In this document: one piece after another, positions 31,766 to 42,404 of the stretch | Layout of the letters: each line of letters begins with the position of its first letter | Numbering within the stretch: position 1 is the first letter of the stretch | Assembly (NCBI GenBank): GCA_030323885.1 | Contig: CM059199.1 | Location: forward strand, 77,410,781 to 77,474,780 | Direction of reading: 5' to 3' | DNA from: Branchipolynoe longqiensis | Taxonomy: Eukaryota; Annelida; Polychaeta; Phyllodocida; Polynoidae | DNA length: 64,000 bases | Made by a program: the position numbers and the translations under genes | Notes under the pieces: model-generated | The model's database searches: none | Told to the model about the DNA's origin: nothing | The model's input: the letters and a program-made list of their open reading frames with translations, nothing else

Positions 31766-31970
31766 TTAGTACCGTTATGTGGCATGAGAGGGCGCCACAA
31801 ACATACCAACTATCACAAAGGTTAGCCCCAGTACCCATATTTGCCATAAGAGGGTGACACCAACAGTAGCAGCTACACCGTACTCATGGTTAGTACCGCG
31901 GTGTGGTGTCAGGGGGCGCCACCGACACTTGGCTGCTTAGTGTCCAGGTGTGCCGCGAGGGGGCGCCAGC
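31766..31970 (+). promoter_or_regulatory. Four diverged ~60-bp repeats, each with a CTCF-like core
   Basis: Copies run TAGTACCGTTATGTGGCATG (31767), CAGTACCCATATTTGCCAT (31830), TAGTACCGCGGTGTGGTGTC (31891) and TAGTGTCCAGGTGTGCCGCG (31938). Each ends in an A-G-rich core followed by GGCGCCA or GGTGACA: AGAGGGCGCCAC (31787), AGAGGGTGACAC (31849), AGGGGGCGCCAC (31911), AGGGGGCGCCAG (31958). The last gives CCGCGAGGGGGCGC, close to the animal CTCF consensus. Insulator function is inferred only. Confidence 0.4.
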
Positions 31971-32039
31971 AGCGTGTCGCTGTTGTTGCTTTGGTGACCC
32001 CGGGTTTGAGTTTCTGGCATTTTTCTGAGAGAATTGATT

Positions 32040-32335
32040 GGTGGAATCGACATTGCTTCAGTTTGAACTAACTTTTATTTTAAATGGTTAACTTTTGAGA
32101 TATTTGAAGTGTAAACATGCCAAATTAATTAATTTGGGCAAGCACGCCAACACATCTGACACCATAGTCTTCTGCAGAAACAGGTTCTATTAAATTGCCT
32201 CAGTATTCTCTTCTATGTGGTGACAAATGCTTAATAAGTGCACCACTATCTAAGTTCGATAAGTAGAAACAAATGTAGATAATTGTTTTGGCTTTGGAAA
32301 TTTGATGTTTTCATCTGACAATGCTGCTGTAATAC
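32040..32335 (+). repeat. Dispersed TTAA-type element, older copy
   Basis: Matches the complement of 45819-46100 over almost its whole length: AACTTTTGAGATATTTGAA, CATGCCAAATTAATT, GGCAAGC, CTTCTGCAG, ACAAATG, AATAAGTGCACCA, TAGATAATTG and GATGTTTTCATC. The ends are eroded, so no TTAA is readable. Confidence 0.75.
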
Positions 32336-32361
32336 AGAACCAAATCAGCTGGGAAACCGTG

Positions 32362-33955
32362 ACCGCTAGTCTGGTGCCAGGAGCGACAATTGCTTTAGCA
32401 CGCTAGTCTGGTGCCAGTAGCGATAATTGCTTTAGCATGCTAGTCTGGTGCCAGGAGCGACAATTGCTTTAGCATGCTAGTCTGGTGCCAGTAGCGATAA
32501 TTGCTTTAGCATGCTAGTCTGGTGCCAGGAGTGACAATTGCTTTAGCATGCTAGTCTGGTGCCAGGAGCGACAATTGCTTTAGCACGCTAGTCTGGTGCC
32601 AGGAGCGATAATTGCTTTAGCATGCTAGTCTGGTGCCAGGAGTGACAATTGCTTTAGCATACTAGTCTGGTGCCAGGAGCGATAATTGCTTTAGCATGCT
32701 AGTCTGGTGCCAGTAGCGATAATTGCTTTAGCACGCTAGTCTGGTGCCAGGAGTGACAATTGCTTTAGCATACTAGTCTGGTGCCAGGAGCGATAATTGC
32801 TTTAGCATGCTAGTCTGGTGCCAGTAGCGATAATTGCTTTAGCACGCTAGTCTGGTGCCAGGAGTGACAATTGCTTTAGCATACTAGTCTGGTGCCAGGA
32901 GCGATAATTGCTTTAGCATGCTAGTCTGGTGCCAGTAGCGATAATTGCTTTAGCACGCTAGTCTGGTGCCAGGAGTGACAATTGCTTTAGCATACTAGTC
33001 TGGTGCCAGGAGCGATAATTGCTTTAGCATGCTAGTCTGGTGCCAGTAGCGATAATTGCTTTAGCACGCTAGTCTGGTGCCAGGAGTGACAATTGCTTTA
33101 GCATACTAGTCTGGTGCCAGGAGCGATAATTGCTTTAGCATGCTAGTCTGGTGCCAGTAGCGATAATTGCTTTAGCAGCTAGTCTGGTGCCAGGAGTGAC
33201 AATTGCTTTAGCATACTAGTCTGGTGCCAGGAGCGATAATTGCTTTAGCATGCTAGTCTGGTGCCAGTAGCGATAATTGCTTTAGCACGCTAGTCTGGTG
33301 CCAGGAGTGACAATTGCTTTAGCATACTAGTCTGGTGCCAGGAGCGATAATTGCTTTAGCATGCTAGTCTGGTGCCAGTAGCGATAATTGCTTTAGCACG
33401 CTAGTCTGGTGCCAGGAGCGATAATTGCTTTAGCATGCTAGTCTGGTGCCAGGAGCGATAATTGCTTTAGCATGCTAGTCTGGTGCCAGGAGCGATAATT
33501 GCTTTAGCACGCTAGTCTGGTGCCAGGAGCGATAATTGCTTTAGCATGCTAGTCTGGTGCCAGGAGCGATAATTGCTTTAGCATGCTAGTCTGGTGCCAG
33601 GAGCGATAATTGCTTTAGCATGCTAGTCTGGTGCCAGGAGCGATAATTGCTTTGGGCGCTAGTCTGGTGCCAGGAGCGATAATTGCTTTAGCATGCTAGT
33701 CTGGTGCCAGGAGCGATAATTGCTTTGCGCTAGTCTGGTGCTAGGAGCGATAATTGCTTACCGCGCTAGTCTGGTGCCAGGAGCGATAATTGCTTTGGGC
33801 GCTAGTCTGGTGCCAGGAGCGATAATTGCTTTAGCATGCTAGTCTGGTGCCAGGAGCGATAATTGCTTTAGGTGCTAGTCTGGTGCCAGGAGCGATAATT
33901 GCTTTAGCGCGCTAGTCTGGTGCCAGGAGCGATAATTGCTTTAGCGCGTGTTTGT
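32362..33955. repeat. 37-bp satellite with a 111-bp higher-order unit
   Basis: Unit: GCTAGTCTGGTGCCAGGAGC then GATAATTGCTTTAGCAT, about 43 copies. From 32732 to about 33400 three variants (GGAGTGACAA, GGAGCGATAA, GTAGCGATAA with linkers CATACT, CATGCT, CACGCT) rotate strictly, making a 111-bp unit repeated about six times. 33400-33955 is monomeric with some shortened linkers. Confidence 0.96.
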
Positions 33956-34354
33956 TTCTTACTTTACAGCTACAAAAGACGTGGAAGGAATCAATTGGTT
34001 GTTAAATAAACATGATGGTCAATCGTAAAGCTGTATTTCAGTGCTGACTTTGCTGATGCCATGTCGACATCAGGCACAAATCGGGCAGCGTGTCTCGGAC
34101 AGAACGCTACAATTGACCAAACCGAATCTCAGCTCGCTGAACTTCACTGAATCTCACTCAACCGCCGGTGATTTATGTTTGTGTTCAGAGCTTCTATAAA
34201 TTGTTAATTAAAAATAACAGAACCCTCATCATATCTGAATCCTAATTATAAGGATTTTTAGTTTTTGTTTTAAAAAACAACAGAACATTTGGGGAAATAT
34301 AAACAAACGGAAGTACTCCTGCTCGCGATCCTGCTCAGTGGACCCATTTGCAGT
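33956..34354. other. Unique AT-rich spacer
   Basis: Contains a pair of GAATCTCA words (34125 and 34150) and AT-rich sequence at 34195-34300. No gene or RNA is seen. Confidence 0.5.
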
Positions 34355-34605
34355 TTGGGCTATTTTCCGTTCCAACCAGTGGACCACAACTGGTTCATCA
34401 CAGGCTGTGGTATGTGCTGTCCTGTCTATCAGAAAGTGCCTATAAAAGACCATTTGCTGCTTATTGGTAAGAGTAGCCTATGTGGCGGTAGCGAGTTTCC
34501 TCCAAAGAAATATGTCAGAATGACCATGTTTGAATTCCAATAGCCGATGATACAAAAATCAATGTCCTCTAGAGCAGAGGCGTTGTTAAATCAAACAAGC
34601 TTTAC
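34355..34605 (+). repeat. SINE, nearly full 3' body (gastropod type)
   Basis: Contains CCAACCAGTGG, CACAACTGGT, CAAAGGC-like AGGCTGTGGTATGTGCTGTC, TATAAAAGACCATTTGCTGC, GTTTCCTCCAAA, CCAATAGCCGATGATA and the tail GTTAAATCAAACAAGCTTTA. I recall this order from abundant gastropod SINEs. Its second half matches 10792-10900. Confidence 0.65.
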
Positions 34606-34679
34606 TTTTTTCCGTCGCGCGTGTTGAACGTGGCACTTTGAATGGCGCAGTCACGGTTCAGTGACCGTTAAGAAGTGTC

Positions 34680-34900
34680 ACTCCAAGCTGCGCGCGTCTC
34701 GAGGTGACAGTGTATTGCGCCACTCCGCCACCAGGTGGCCGCGGCTCGCTTTGTTGCCAGTTCGCCCCGACACCACCAGGTGGCGCGTGCGTGCGGCGGA
34801 CAAGGCTCAAGTCACGTGACGCAGCGTCACACACGGGCCGGGTCGCGGGTCACGTGCTTGTGTGTTGTGATTGGCTGGTTTCGCAGTCGTTCCGTCTTTA
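34680..34900 (+). promoter_or_regulatory. CpG-rich, promoter-like island
   Basis: Holds two CTCF-like sites in the same direction (CCACCAGGTGGCCG 34728-34741, CCACCAGGTGGCGC 34773-34786), the palindrome GTCACGTGAC (34811-34820), another CACGTG (34851-34856) and an inverted CCAAT box (ATTGG 34870-34874). CpG is frequent here and rare around it. No downstream exon was recognised before the 50-bp array. Confidence 0.4.
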
Positions 34901-35007
34901 GACTGCGAGGATAACAATGTAGAGTTTGTTAACAGCAACTATTGCAAGGCGGCGTAAAATGTAACGACGGTTTGACAGGTTTACAACTCAGCTGAAACTT
35001 CATCTAC

Positions 35008-36268
35008 CAACAAATACACCCTCCAACAGGCGAGTTGTGAGGAGAGGTAAATACTGCTAACAAATACGCCCTCCAACAGGCGAGTTGTGAGGAGAGGTAA
35101 ATACTGCTAACAAATACGCCCTCCAACAGGCGAGTTGTGAGAGGAGAGGTAATATGCTACAAATACGCCTCCAACAGGCGAGTTGTGAGGAGAGGTAAAT
35201 TTGCTAACAAATACTCCCCCCAACAGGCGAGTTGTGAGGAGAGGTAAATACTGCTAACAAATACGCCCTCCAACAGGCGAGTTGTGAGGAGAGGTAAATA
35301 CTGCTAACAAATACACCCTCCAACAGGCGAGTTGTGAGGAGAGGTAAATACTGCTAACAAATACGCCCTCCAACAGGCGAGTTGTGAGGAGAGGTAAATA
35401 TTGCTAACAAATACGCGCTCCAACAGGCGAGTTGTGAGGAGAGGTAAATACTGCTAACAAATACGCCCTCCAACAGGCGAGTTGTGAGGAGAGGTAAATA
35501 TTGCTAACAAATACACGCTCCAACAGGCGAGTTGTGAGGAGAGGTAAATATTGCTAACAAATACACGCTCCAACAGGCGAGTTGTGAGGAGAGGTAAATA
35601 TTGCTAACAAATACGCCCTCCAACAGGCGAGTTGTGAGGAGAGGTAAATATTGCTAACAAATACACCCTCCAACAGGCGAGTTGTGAGGAGAGGTAAATA
35701 TTGCTAACAAATACACCCTCCAACAGGCGAGTTGTGAGGAGAGGTAAATACTGCTAACAAATACGCCCTCCAAAGGCGAGTTGTGGGGGTTTTGTTGGGG
35801 TTGTCAGGCGAGTTGTGAGGAGAGGTAAATTTGCTAACAAATACACGCTCCAACAGGCGAGTTGTGAGGAGAGGTAAATACTGCTAACAAATACGCCCTC
35901 CAACAGGCGAGTTGTGAGGAGAGGTAAATATTGCTAACAAATACGCGCTCCAACAGGCGAGTTGTGAGGAGAGGTAAATACTGCTAACAAATACGCCCTC
36001 CAACAGGCGAGTTGTGAGGAGAGGTAAATATTGCTAACAAATACACGCTCCAACAGGCGAGTTGTGAGGAGAGGTAAATATTGCTAACAAATACGGCTCC
36101 AACAGGGGTTGTGGGGGGTTTGTTCGCCCTCCAACAGGCGAGTTGTGAGGAGAGGTAAATATTGCTAACAAATACGCGCTCCAACAGGCGAGTCATGAGG
36201 AGAGGTAAATATTGCTAACAAATACGCCCTCCAACAGGCGAGTTGTGAGGAGAGGTAAATACTGCTCA
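35008..36268. repeat. 50-bp satellite (about 25 copies)
   Basis: Unit: CAACAGGCGAGTTGTGAGGA then GAGGTAAATACTGCTAACAA and ATACGCCCTC. Two copies (about 35775 and 36105) are scrambled with GGGGTTTTGTTGGGG-like sequence, which may be assembly or polymerase error. Confidence 0.96.
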
Positions 36269-36412
36269 AGTGATGATGCAATGTCCCCATCCCCTGACAA
36301 CTTATTACACAAAAGTGGGGCTTATCACACAGAAAGCACAACCATCATGTGGATTGAGTCACGACACATGGACGTGTATATTTTGTGGGGGGTGATGAAA
36401 ATGGGAAATATT

Positions 36413-36486
36413 GCGCCGAGAGCAGGATTCGAAGCCACATCTCTTGCATTTCAGGCTAGTGTGCTGACCATTACATCACCTAAGCT
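36413..36486 (-). repeat. tRNA-like SINE head or tRNA pseudogene
   Basis: Minus strand: GGTGATGTAATGGTCAGCAC fits a D-arm/A box, then a degenerate anticodon arm, and GGCTTCGAATCC fits the T-arm/B box; acceptor ends GAGC/GCTC pair only partly. It is 74 nt long, but stems are imperfect, so a SINE head is more likely than a working tRNA. Confidence 0.5.
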
Positions 36487-36562
36487 CGCTGCTGTTATCA
36501 TCCTGCCCACGGCTTCCTGTATATGTCGGATGTTGGGCAAGTTCACAATAGAAGACAAGTAC

Positions 36563-38440
36563 ACGTGCATACACCCACACCCACTCACACACACCCACTC
36601 ACACACACCCACTCACCCACACAGTCATCCACAAACTCACCCAATCACACTCACCCACACACACTCATCCACACATCCACTCACACAAACACTCACCCAT
36701 ACACACTAACCCACACCCGAACCCACTCACACACACCTACTCACACCCACACACCCACACACCCACTCAACCACCCACTCACCCACACCCAATCACTCAG
36801 ACACACACGCACACACACTCACCCACACCCACTCACCCACTCACCCACTCACCCACTCACCCACTCACCTACACACCCACTCACCCACTCACCCACACAC
36901 CCACTCACAAAGACACTAACACACACTCATATACTCACACACACTCACACACACTCACACACTCACCCACACCCACTCACCCACACCCACTCACACCCAC
37001 AACCACTCACCCACACCCACTCACCCATACCTACTCACACACACACTCACAAACACTCATGCACAGACCCACTCACACACCCACACACTCTCACACACTC
37101 ACCCACACCCACTCACACACTCACTCACCCACCCACTCACACACACTCAACTACACCCACTCACTCACACCCACCCACTCACTCACCCTCTCACACCCAC
37201 CCACTCACTCACACCCACTCACTCACACACTCACACACACACACACACAACCACACACTCACCCACACAACGCTCACACCCTACCCCACACACTCACACA
37301 CACCCACTCACACACACCCACTCACACACACTCACGCACACACACTCAACCACACACTCACCCACACACGCTCACACCCACCCACACACTCACCCACACC
37401 CACTCACACACCCACTCACACACACACCCACTCACACACACACTCACACTCAAACACACACATTCACGCACACAAACTCACACACACTCACACACCCACT
37501 TACCCACACCCACTCACCCACACCGACTCACATATACCCACTCACACACACACACTCACCCACACACTCACACACACCTACTCACACACACACTCACTCA
37601 CACACACTCACCCACACACATACCCACTCACACGCACACTCACTCACATACACCCTCAATGACACCCACTCACTCACACCCAGCCACTCACCCACACCCA
37701 CTCACACACACCCAGTCACACTCACACATACCAACTCACACACACACTCACACACTCACCCACACAGACACTCACCCAAACACTCACCCACACACTCACC
37801 CACACCCATCCCCACTCTCCCACACCCACCCACTCACACCCACCCACTCAAACACACTCACCCACACCCAGTCACACACTCACCAACACACTCTCACACA
37901 CCCACTTACCCACACCATCACCCACACCCACTCACCCACTCACCCATACCCACTCACACACTAACCCACTCACCTACACCCACTCACCCATACCCACTCA
38001 CACACACTCACCCACACCCACTCACACACTAACCCACATCCACTCAGACACACCCACTCACCCACACCCACTCACACACCCACACCCACTCTCACACACA
38101 CTCACCAACACACACTCACACACACACTCACGCACACCCACTCACACACCCACACACACTCACAGACACCCACTCACCCACTCACCCACACCCACTCACC
38201 CACATCCACTCACCCACACCCACACCCACTCACCCACACCCACACACCCACTCATCCACACCCACACACTCACACACACTCACTCCCACACACACCCACA
38301 ACCACACACACACTCACCCACACACACTCACACACATACACACACATACACACACTCACCCACACACCCACACACACACTCACACACTCAGACACACACT
38401 CATGCATACACATACTCATACATACATACACATACATACA
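36563..38440. repeat. CACTCACCCACAC microsatellite-like array (1.9 kb)
   Basis: Degenerate words CACTCACCC, CACACACTC and ACCCACTC for almost 1.9 kb; G is very rare on this strand. Thr/His/Pro-rich frames of 300-379 codons are artefacts. Confidence 0.95.
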
Positions 38441-38445
38441 CCCGT

Positions 38446-38482
38446 ACCCGTCCTGAAATGTCCCTAGATGTTGCGAGGACGT
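38446..38482 (+). repeat. SINE-tail-like segment
   Basis: TACCCGTCCTGAAATGTCCC then TAGATGTTGCGAGGACG is matched at 59588-59626 (TACCCGTCCTGATATGACCT then TAGATGTTCCTGGGACG). The pattern resembles 3' ends of some invertebrate SINEs (recalled). Confidence 0.4.
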
Positions 38483-38586
38483 AAAACCCCAACAACCAAC
38501 CACATCCACACTCACACCCACACATGCATACACCCACCCACACTCACACACGCCCACCAACACCCACCCACACATCCACACACCAC

Positions 38587-39190
38587 ACTTGCTATCCGGA
38601 CCACACTTCGTCCAGACCTCTCTCTATCTCCTCTCCGCTGGCCTTGCTCCTTCCTCCTTGATATGTCTGAAAAGAGTTCAAGGAGGGTGAGCCCACCAGC
38701 ATTTCACTTTCTACCCTTACTCTGTCCGTGTCTTTGGCTCGCTGGATGGTCGCCATCGAGCAAATAGACACGGTCCTTTGACTCAACTCTCCTCATTTCT
38801 CTTTCCTAGACTCTACCCTTTTTTTTCCCTCCCAGGCATACTTCTCCCCCTGACCAAGGGAGTTGTGTGCTTGGGTGGGGCCCTTTACCTTTAGGTTTCT
38901 CTCGCTTTCTTCTCGTTGCTGGAGCCGCTGGACCCATCTTTACCCACCCTTCCTCGGAAACCCTTGCTGCTGTCTGCTGGATACAAGTGCTGTGCTACCG
39001 CCGGACCGGAGATTCTGGACCTCCCCAACGACTCGTCGTTTAATCGTTGTAAAGACATCCCCCAGCTTCTACAACCGCCCCACCGCCACCCCACCAGAAG
39101 ATTATTCTTCAACCAAAGATTGGGCCGATTTATCGGAGCCTCTCTATAATGTTGCAGTTCTGCAACCGGTAACCGTCGTACGGTTACAAA
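38587..39190. repeat. Dispersed repeat family, copy B (longest)
   Basis: Reads CTTGCTATCCGGACCACAC to AACCGGTAACCGTCGTACGG. It matches 52985-53422 in the same orientation and 50530-51300 and 29360-29967 reversed. Blocks: TGTCTGAAAAGAGTTC, AGCATTTCACTTTCTAC, GACACGGTCCTTTGACTCAA, TTCAACCAAAGATTGG. The end GGTAACCGTCGTACGGTTAC is nearly palindromic. A DNA transposon derivative or LTR is possible; class unknown. Confidence 0.7.
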
Positions 39191-39829
39191 CAACCCACCA
39201 TCTCTCACCACGCCGTGTTTGGTCTCGTCATTCATATATAACCAGTCCACACGGCGGTTCCGGGGTTTGCCGCCCCAGACACACGCCGTCACGTGACCGC
39301 CTCCCAGCCTCCTGTCAGATGGGGGTGTGTGTGGGGGGGGGGGGCTACCTTTAGAATGTTAGGACACGGAGGTGTCCAGCTGGCGCTGTGGGGGGTAGAT
39401 TTTACGACACTGGTGGGCGTGTGCAGGTGAGCCATGCACGTGTGTGGGGGGGGGGAGGGTGAGTGTGTGGGGGGGGGGGAGGTATGCTACAATTAGCGGC
39501 ATCGGCTAGATTGTGTGTATGTGTTGTATAATAGATTATACAAATATGAATAATGGATAAATCAACATTATTAATGTCATTCGCGAAAGCGTAATGCCAA
39601 CCTGTTCGGCGCTGACAAAAGGACTGATTCAGCAGTATAAACCTATTTACAACACAAAAAAACAACCGGTTACAAAGGGTGGGCTACGAGCAGGCGACAT
39701 CCGATCGTGGCGCCACCAACGGCTGCTTTCAACACAATTCACTCCTGGGAGCCAGCTCAGCTGAGAACATGGCTATATTCTCTGGGTGTAGTATCAAACG
39801 TCAAATACCAGAGTGTGGCCCACCACCCC
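39191..39829. other. Unique DNA between repeats
   Basis: Contains two long G runs (39327-39342, 39447-39480), GTGTCCAGCTGGCGCTG at 39373 and AT-rich sequence to 39660. No gene is supported. Confidence 0.5.
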
Positions 39830-40130
39830 TTCATCCCACCACCACACCACCACACCACCACACCACCACACCACACAACACCACACAACACCACCACACA
39901 ACACCACCACACCACCACCACACAACACCACACAACACCACCACACAACACCACCACCACACCACCACACCACCACCACACCACACCACCACACCACCAC
40001 ACCACCACACCACCACACCACACCACCACCACACCACCACACCACCACACCACCACACCACCACCCCACCACACCACCACACCACCACACCACCATCACC
40101 CAACCGCACTACCACACCACACCACACACC
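39830..40130. repeat. CCACACCA microsatellite
   Basis: About 300 bp of ACCACCACACC words with almost no G or T on the plus strand. Open in all frames as His/Thr/Pro repeats. Confidence 0.95.
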
Positions 40131-40564
40131 TCACCGACTGATACACCTAGTTCCCCTGCTCATACCCAGGTGGCGCCACACTCACCATCCCGGTGCCTTG
40201 CAGAAAGTGACCTTAAGCCCCGCCCCTTCCTCTCCCAGGCCCCGCCTTCCGCGCCCCCACCCGTTGTCATGGTAATGATGCCGAATGCCGAGGGGATCCT
40301 CAGACGCCGCCCCACACCCCCCACACACCCACACACCCACACACCCACACACCCCCGCCTCACCTGGATGTTCAGGTGCCGTGACGCCTGTACGGGCAGC
40401 AGCAGGCCGGGCACCCCCCAACCCCCCGGGACCCCACAGCCGACCCGGAGCCGCCGAGAGCCGGCGCCTGTTGCGGCGCCTGTTGCCGGGAGGTGTCAGT
40501 CAGTTTGCGGACGAGGCTCGGATAGGTGAGGCCCGTCAGCAGGAAGCAACGGGAGCCTGAGTCA
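40131..40564 (-). other. GC-rich island with a possible minus-strand exon
   Basis: On the minus strand a frame with GVPGLLLPVQASRHLNIQ ends at 40362 directly at a consensus donor (CATCCAG then GTGAGG). The upstream acceptor is not clear and the flanks are low-complexity C runs. A CTCF-like CCCAGGTGGCGC lies at 40166. Real exon status is uncertain. Confidence 0.25.
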
Positions 40565-40905
40565 ACGGCAACCCGACACAGTAACAGGAGCACAACCCGA
40601 CACAGTAACGGGAAACACAATAACACACATTAACAGGAGCACAACCCGACACAGTAACGGGAAACACAATAACACACATTAACAGGAGCACAACCCGACA
40701 CAGTAACGGGAAACACAATAACACACAGTAACAGGAGCACAACCCGACACAGTAACGGGAAACACAATAACACACATTAACAGGAGCACAACCCGACACA
40801 GCAACGGGAAACACAATAACACACATTAACAGGAGCACAACCCGACACAGTAACGGGAAACACAATAACACACATTAACAGGAGCACAACCCGACACAGC
40901 AACGT
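40565..40905. repeat. 49-bp satellite (7 copies)
   Basis: Unit: ACACAGTAACGGGAAACACA then ATAACACACATTAACAGGAG and CACAACCCG; copies nearly identical, so recently amplified. Confidence 0.95.
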
Positions 40906-40907
40906 AG

Positions 40908-41065
40908 CAGGAGCCTGACCCAACATCAACCCGACACAGTGAGGAGCCTGACCCGACATCAATCCGACACAGTGAGGAGCCTGACCCGACATCAACCCAA
41001 CACAGTGAGGAGCCTGACCCGATATCAACCCAACACAGTGAGGAGCCTGACCCGACATCATGAAT
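40908..41065. repeat. ~33-bp repeat with GAGGAGCCTGACCCGACATC
   Basis: Five copies of ACAGTGAGGAGCCTGACCCG plus ACATCAACCCA. It shares ACCCGACACAG and GGAGC words with the 49-bp array it adjoins, so it may derive from it. Confidence 0.9.
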
Positions 41066-41109
41066 CCAACACAGAAAAAAGAGCCTGGGCCAACACAGTA
41101 AAAGGAGGC

Positions 41110-41275
41110 CACAGTCTGCAGCACGTCACACAGTCTGCAGCTCAGTCTGCAGTCTGCATGCCATCACACAGTCTGCAGCACGGCCTGCAGTCGGCAGCAC
41201 ACAGTCTGCAGCACACCCTGCAGTCTGCAGCCCAGTCTGCAGTCTGCAGCACATCACACAGTCTGTTGCACAACC
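41110..41275. repeat. CAGTCTGCAGCA short repeat
   Basis: About a dozen copies of CAGTCTGCAG(CAC) of irregular length, rich in PstI-type CTGCAG palindromes. Confidence 0.9.
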
Positions 41276-41365
41276 CATAGTCTGCAAAAAACAAAGTATA
41301 CCATACTACAAATAGCGTGCAGCACAGCCCGCAATCTGCAGCAGACACATTGTGTGATACCACCA

Positions 41366-41572
41366 AGGTGCAGCACAGTACACATGGTGCAGCACGGTAC
41401 ACATGGTGCAGCACGGTACACATGGTGCAGCACGGTACACAGGGTGCAGCATAGTACAAGGGTGCAGCACAGTACACAAGGTGCAGCACAGTACACAAGG
41501 TGCAGCACAATACACTGGGTGTAGCACAGTACACAGGGTGCAGTACAGTACACAGGGTGCAGCACACACATG
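41366..41572. repeat. 19-bp minisatellite
   Basis: Unit GTGCAGCACGGTACACATG with AGTACACAAG variants, about 11 copies. Confidence 0.93.
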
Positions 41573-41613
41573 TTCACCGGATACATGCATTACATCCTGA
41601 CGACATCGTTGAA

Positions 41614-41697
41614 CCGGAAGTGCGGGAGTTGTGCGCGTTCTGTGTGCACGTGACCAGCCGGGCCCTCACCACGTGATGTATGCTTGATAGTCACGTG
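41614..41697 (+). promoter_or_regulatory. ETS site and three CACGTG E-boxes
   Basis: CCGGAAGTG (41614-41622) is a classic ETS site of animal promoters. CACGTG occurs at 41647, 41670 and 41692, spaced 23 and 22 bp, about two DNA turns. This lies about 530 bp upstream of the candidate exon at 42222, with a 23-bp array between. Confidence 0.4.
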
Positions 41698-41794
41698 TGG
41701 TAAACACTCGCGTTGTCAAGGACTCACTCCCCTTACATTCACAGTCTAGTCGCTGGCAGGCAGTCTGTCTGATTGACAGTCAGGCTGGTGACTG

Positions 41795-42060
41795 ACAGAG
41801 AGATACAGTCTGGTGACTGACAGACAGAGTCTGGTGACTGACAGACATACAGTTTGGTGACTGACAGACATACAGTCTGGTGACTGACAGACATACAGTC
41901 TGGTGACTGACAGGCATACAGTCTGTTGACTGACACTAGTGACATGCATACAGTCTGGTGACTGACAGACATATACAGTCTGGTTACTGACAGGCATACA
42001 TAATCTGGTGACTGACAGACATATACAGTCTGGTGACTGACACTGTGACAGACATAGTCT
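41795..42060. repeat. 23-bp minisatellite
   Basis: Unit CAGTCTGGTGACTGACAGAC plus ATA, about 11 copies, some disrupted. Confidence 0.93.
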
Positions 42061-42123
42061 GGTCACAGTCCCCACCTGTGTGACAGTCAACCACAGTCCA
42101 TTAGACTGACAGTCAGATACCCT

Positions 42124-42152
42124 TGACGTCACCCAGGATACCCGTGACGTCA
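42124..42152 (+). promoter_or_regulatory. Two perfect CRE sites upstream of the candidate exon
   Basis: TGACGTCA at 42124-42131 and 42145-42152, 21 bp apart (two DNA turns) and about 75 bp upstream of an ATG frame. A third copy lies at 42345-42352, just after the splice donor. Confidence 0.45.
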
Positions 42153-42221
42153 TGAGGCCAGCGTGACGCGCCTCCTGGCGGGATTACTAGGCGGAGGCTG
42201 AGCGGGGCGCCCCCTGGCGCT

Positions 42222-42336
42222 ATGTCCGAATACTCGGCCCGGTCGTGCCGGTCGGAGGCGTCGAGCCGTCAGACGCGGGGCACCTCGTCCACGTTCACCG
42301 ACTGGGAAGGCGTCGTCACCGACCTCTTCGAGCTAG
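42222..42336 (+). CDS. Candidate first coding exon of an unknown cellular gene
   Basis: An ATG in a GC- and CpG-rich island opens a frame of 38 codons that begins MSEYSARSCRSEASSRQ and ends DWEGVVTDLFEL, followed by a good 5' splice site (AG then GTAGGT at 42337). The frame would otherwise stop 3 codons later. Upstream are two CREs, an ETS site, three E-boxes and a CTCF-like GCGCCAGGGGGCGC (minus strand, 42207-42220). The residue mix (Ser/Arg-rich, then acidic and hydrophobic) is not a repeat translation, unlike the rest of the window. I do not recognise the protein. The next exon would have to be beyond the repeats. Confidence 0.4.
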
Positions 42337-42404
42337 GTAGGTCGTGACGTCATTCCCCGGCATGATGTCACAGTCGGAGCACGGCTTTGTTGAGCTCGTT
42401 AAGC

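Noticed and set aside
36523..37964. His/Thr/Pro-rich repeat proteins, possible mucin or histidine-rich protein
   Set aside because: CA-rich low-complexity DNA in several overlapping frames with no signal peptide or start context.
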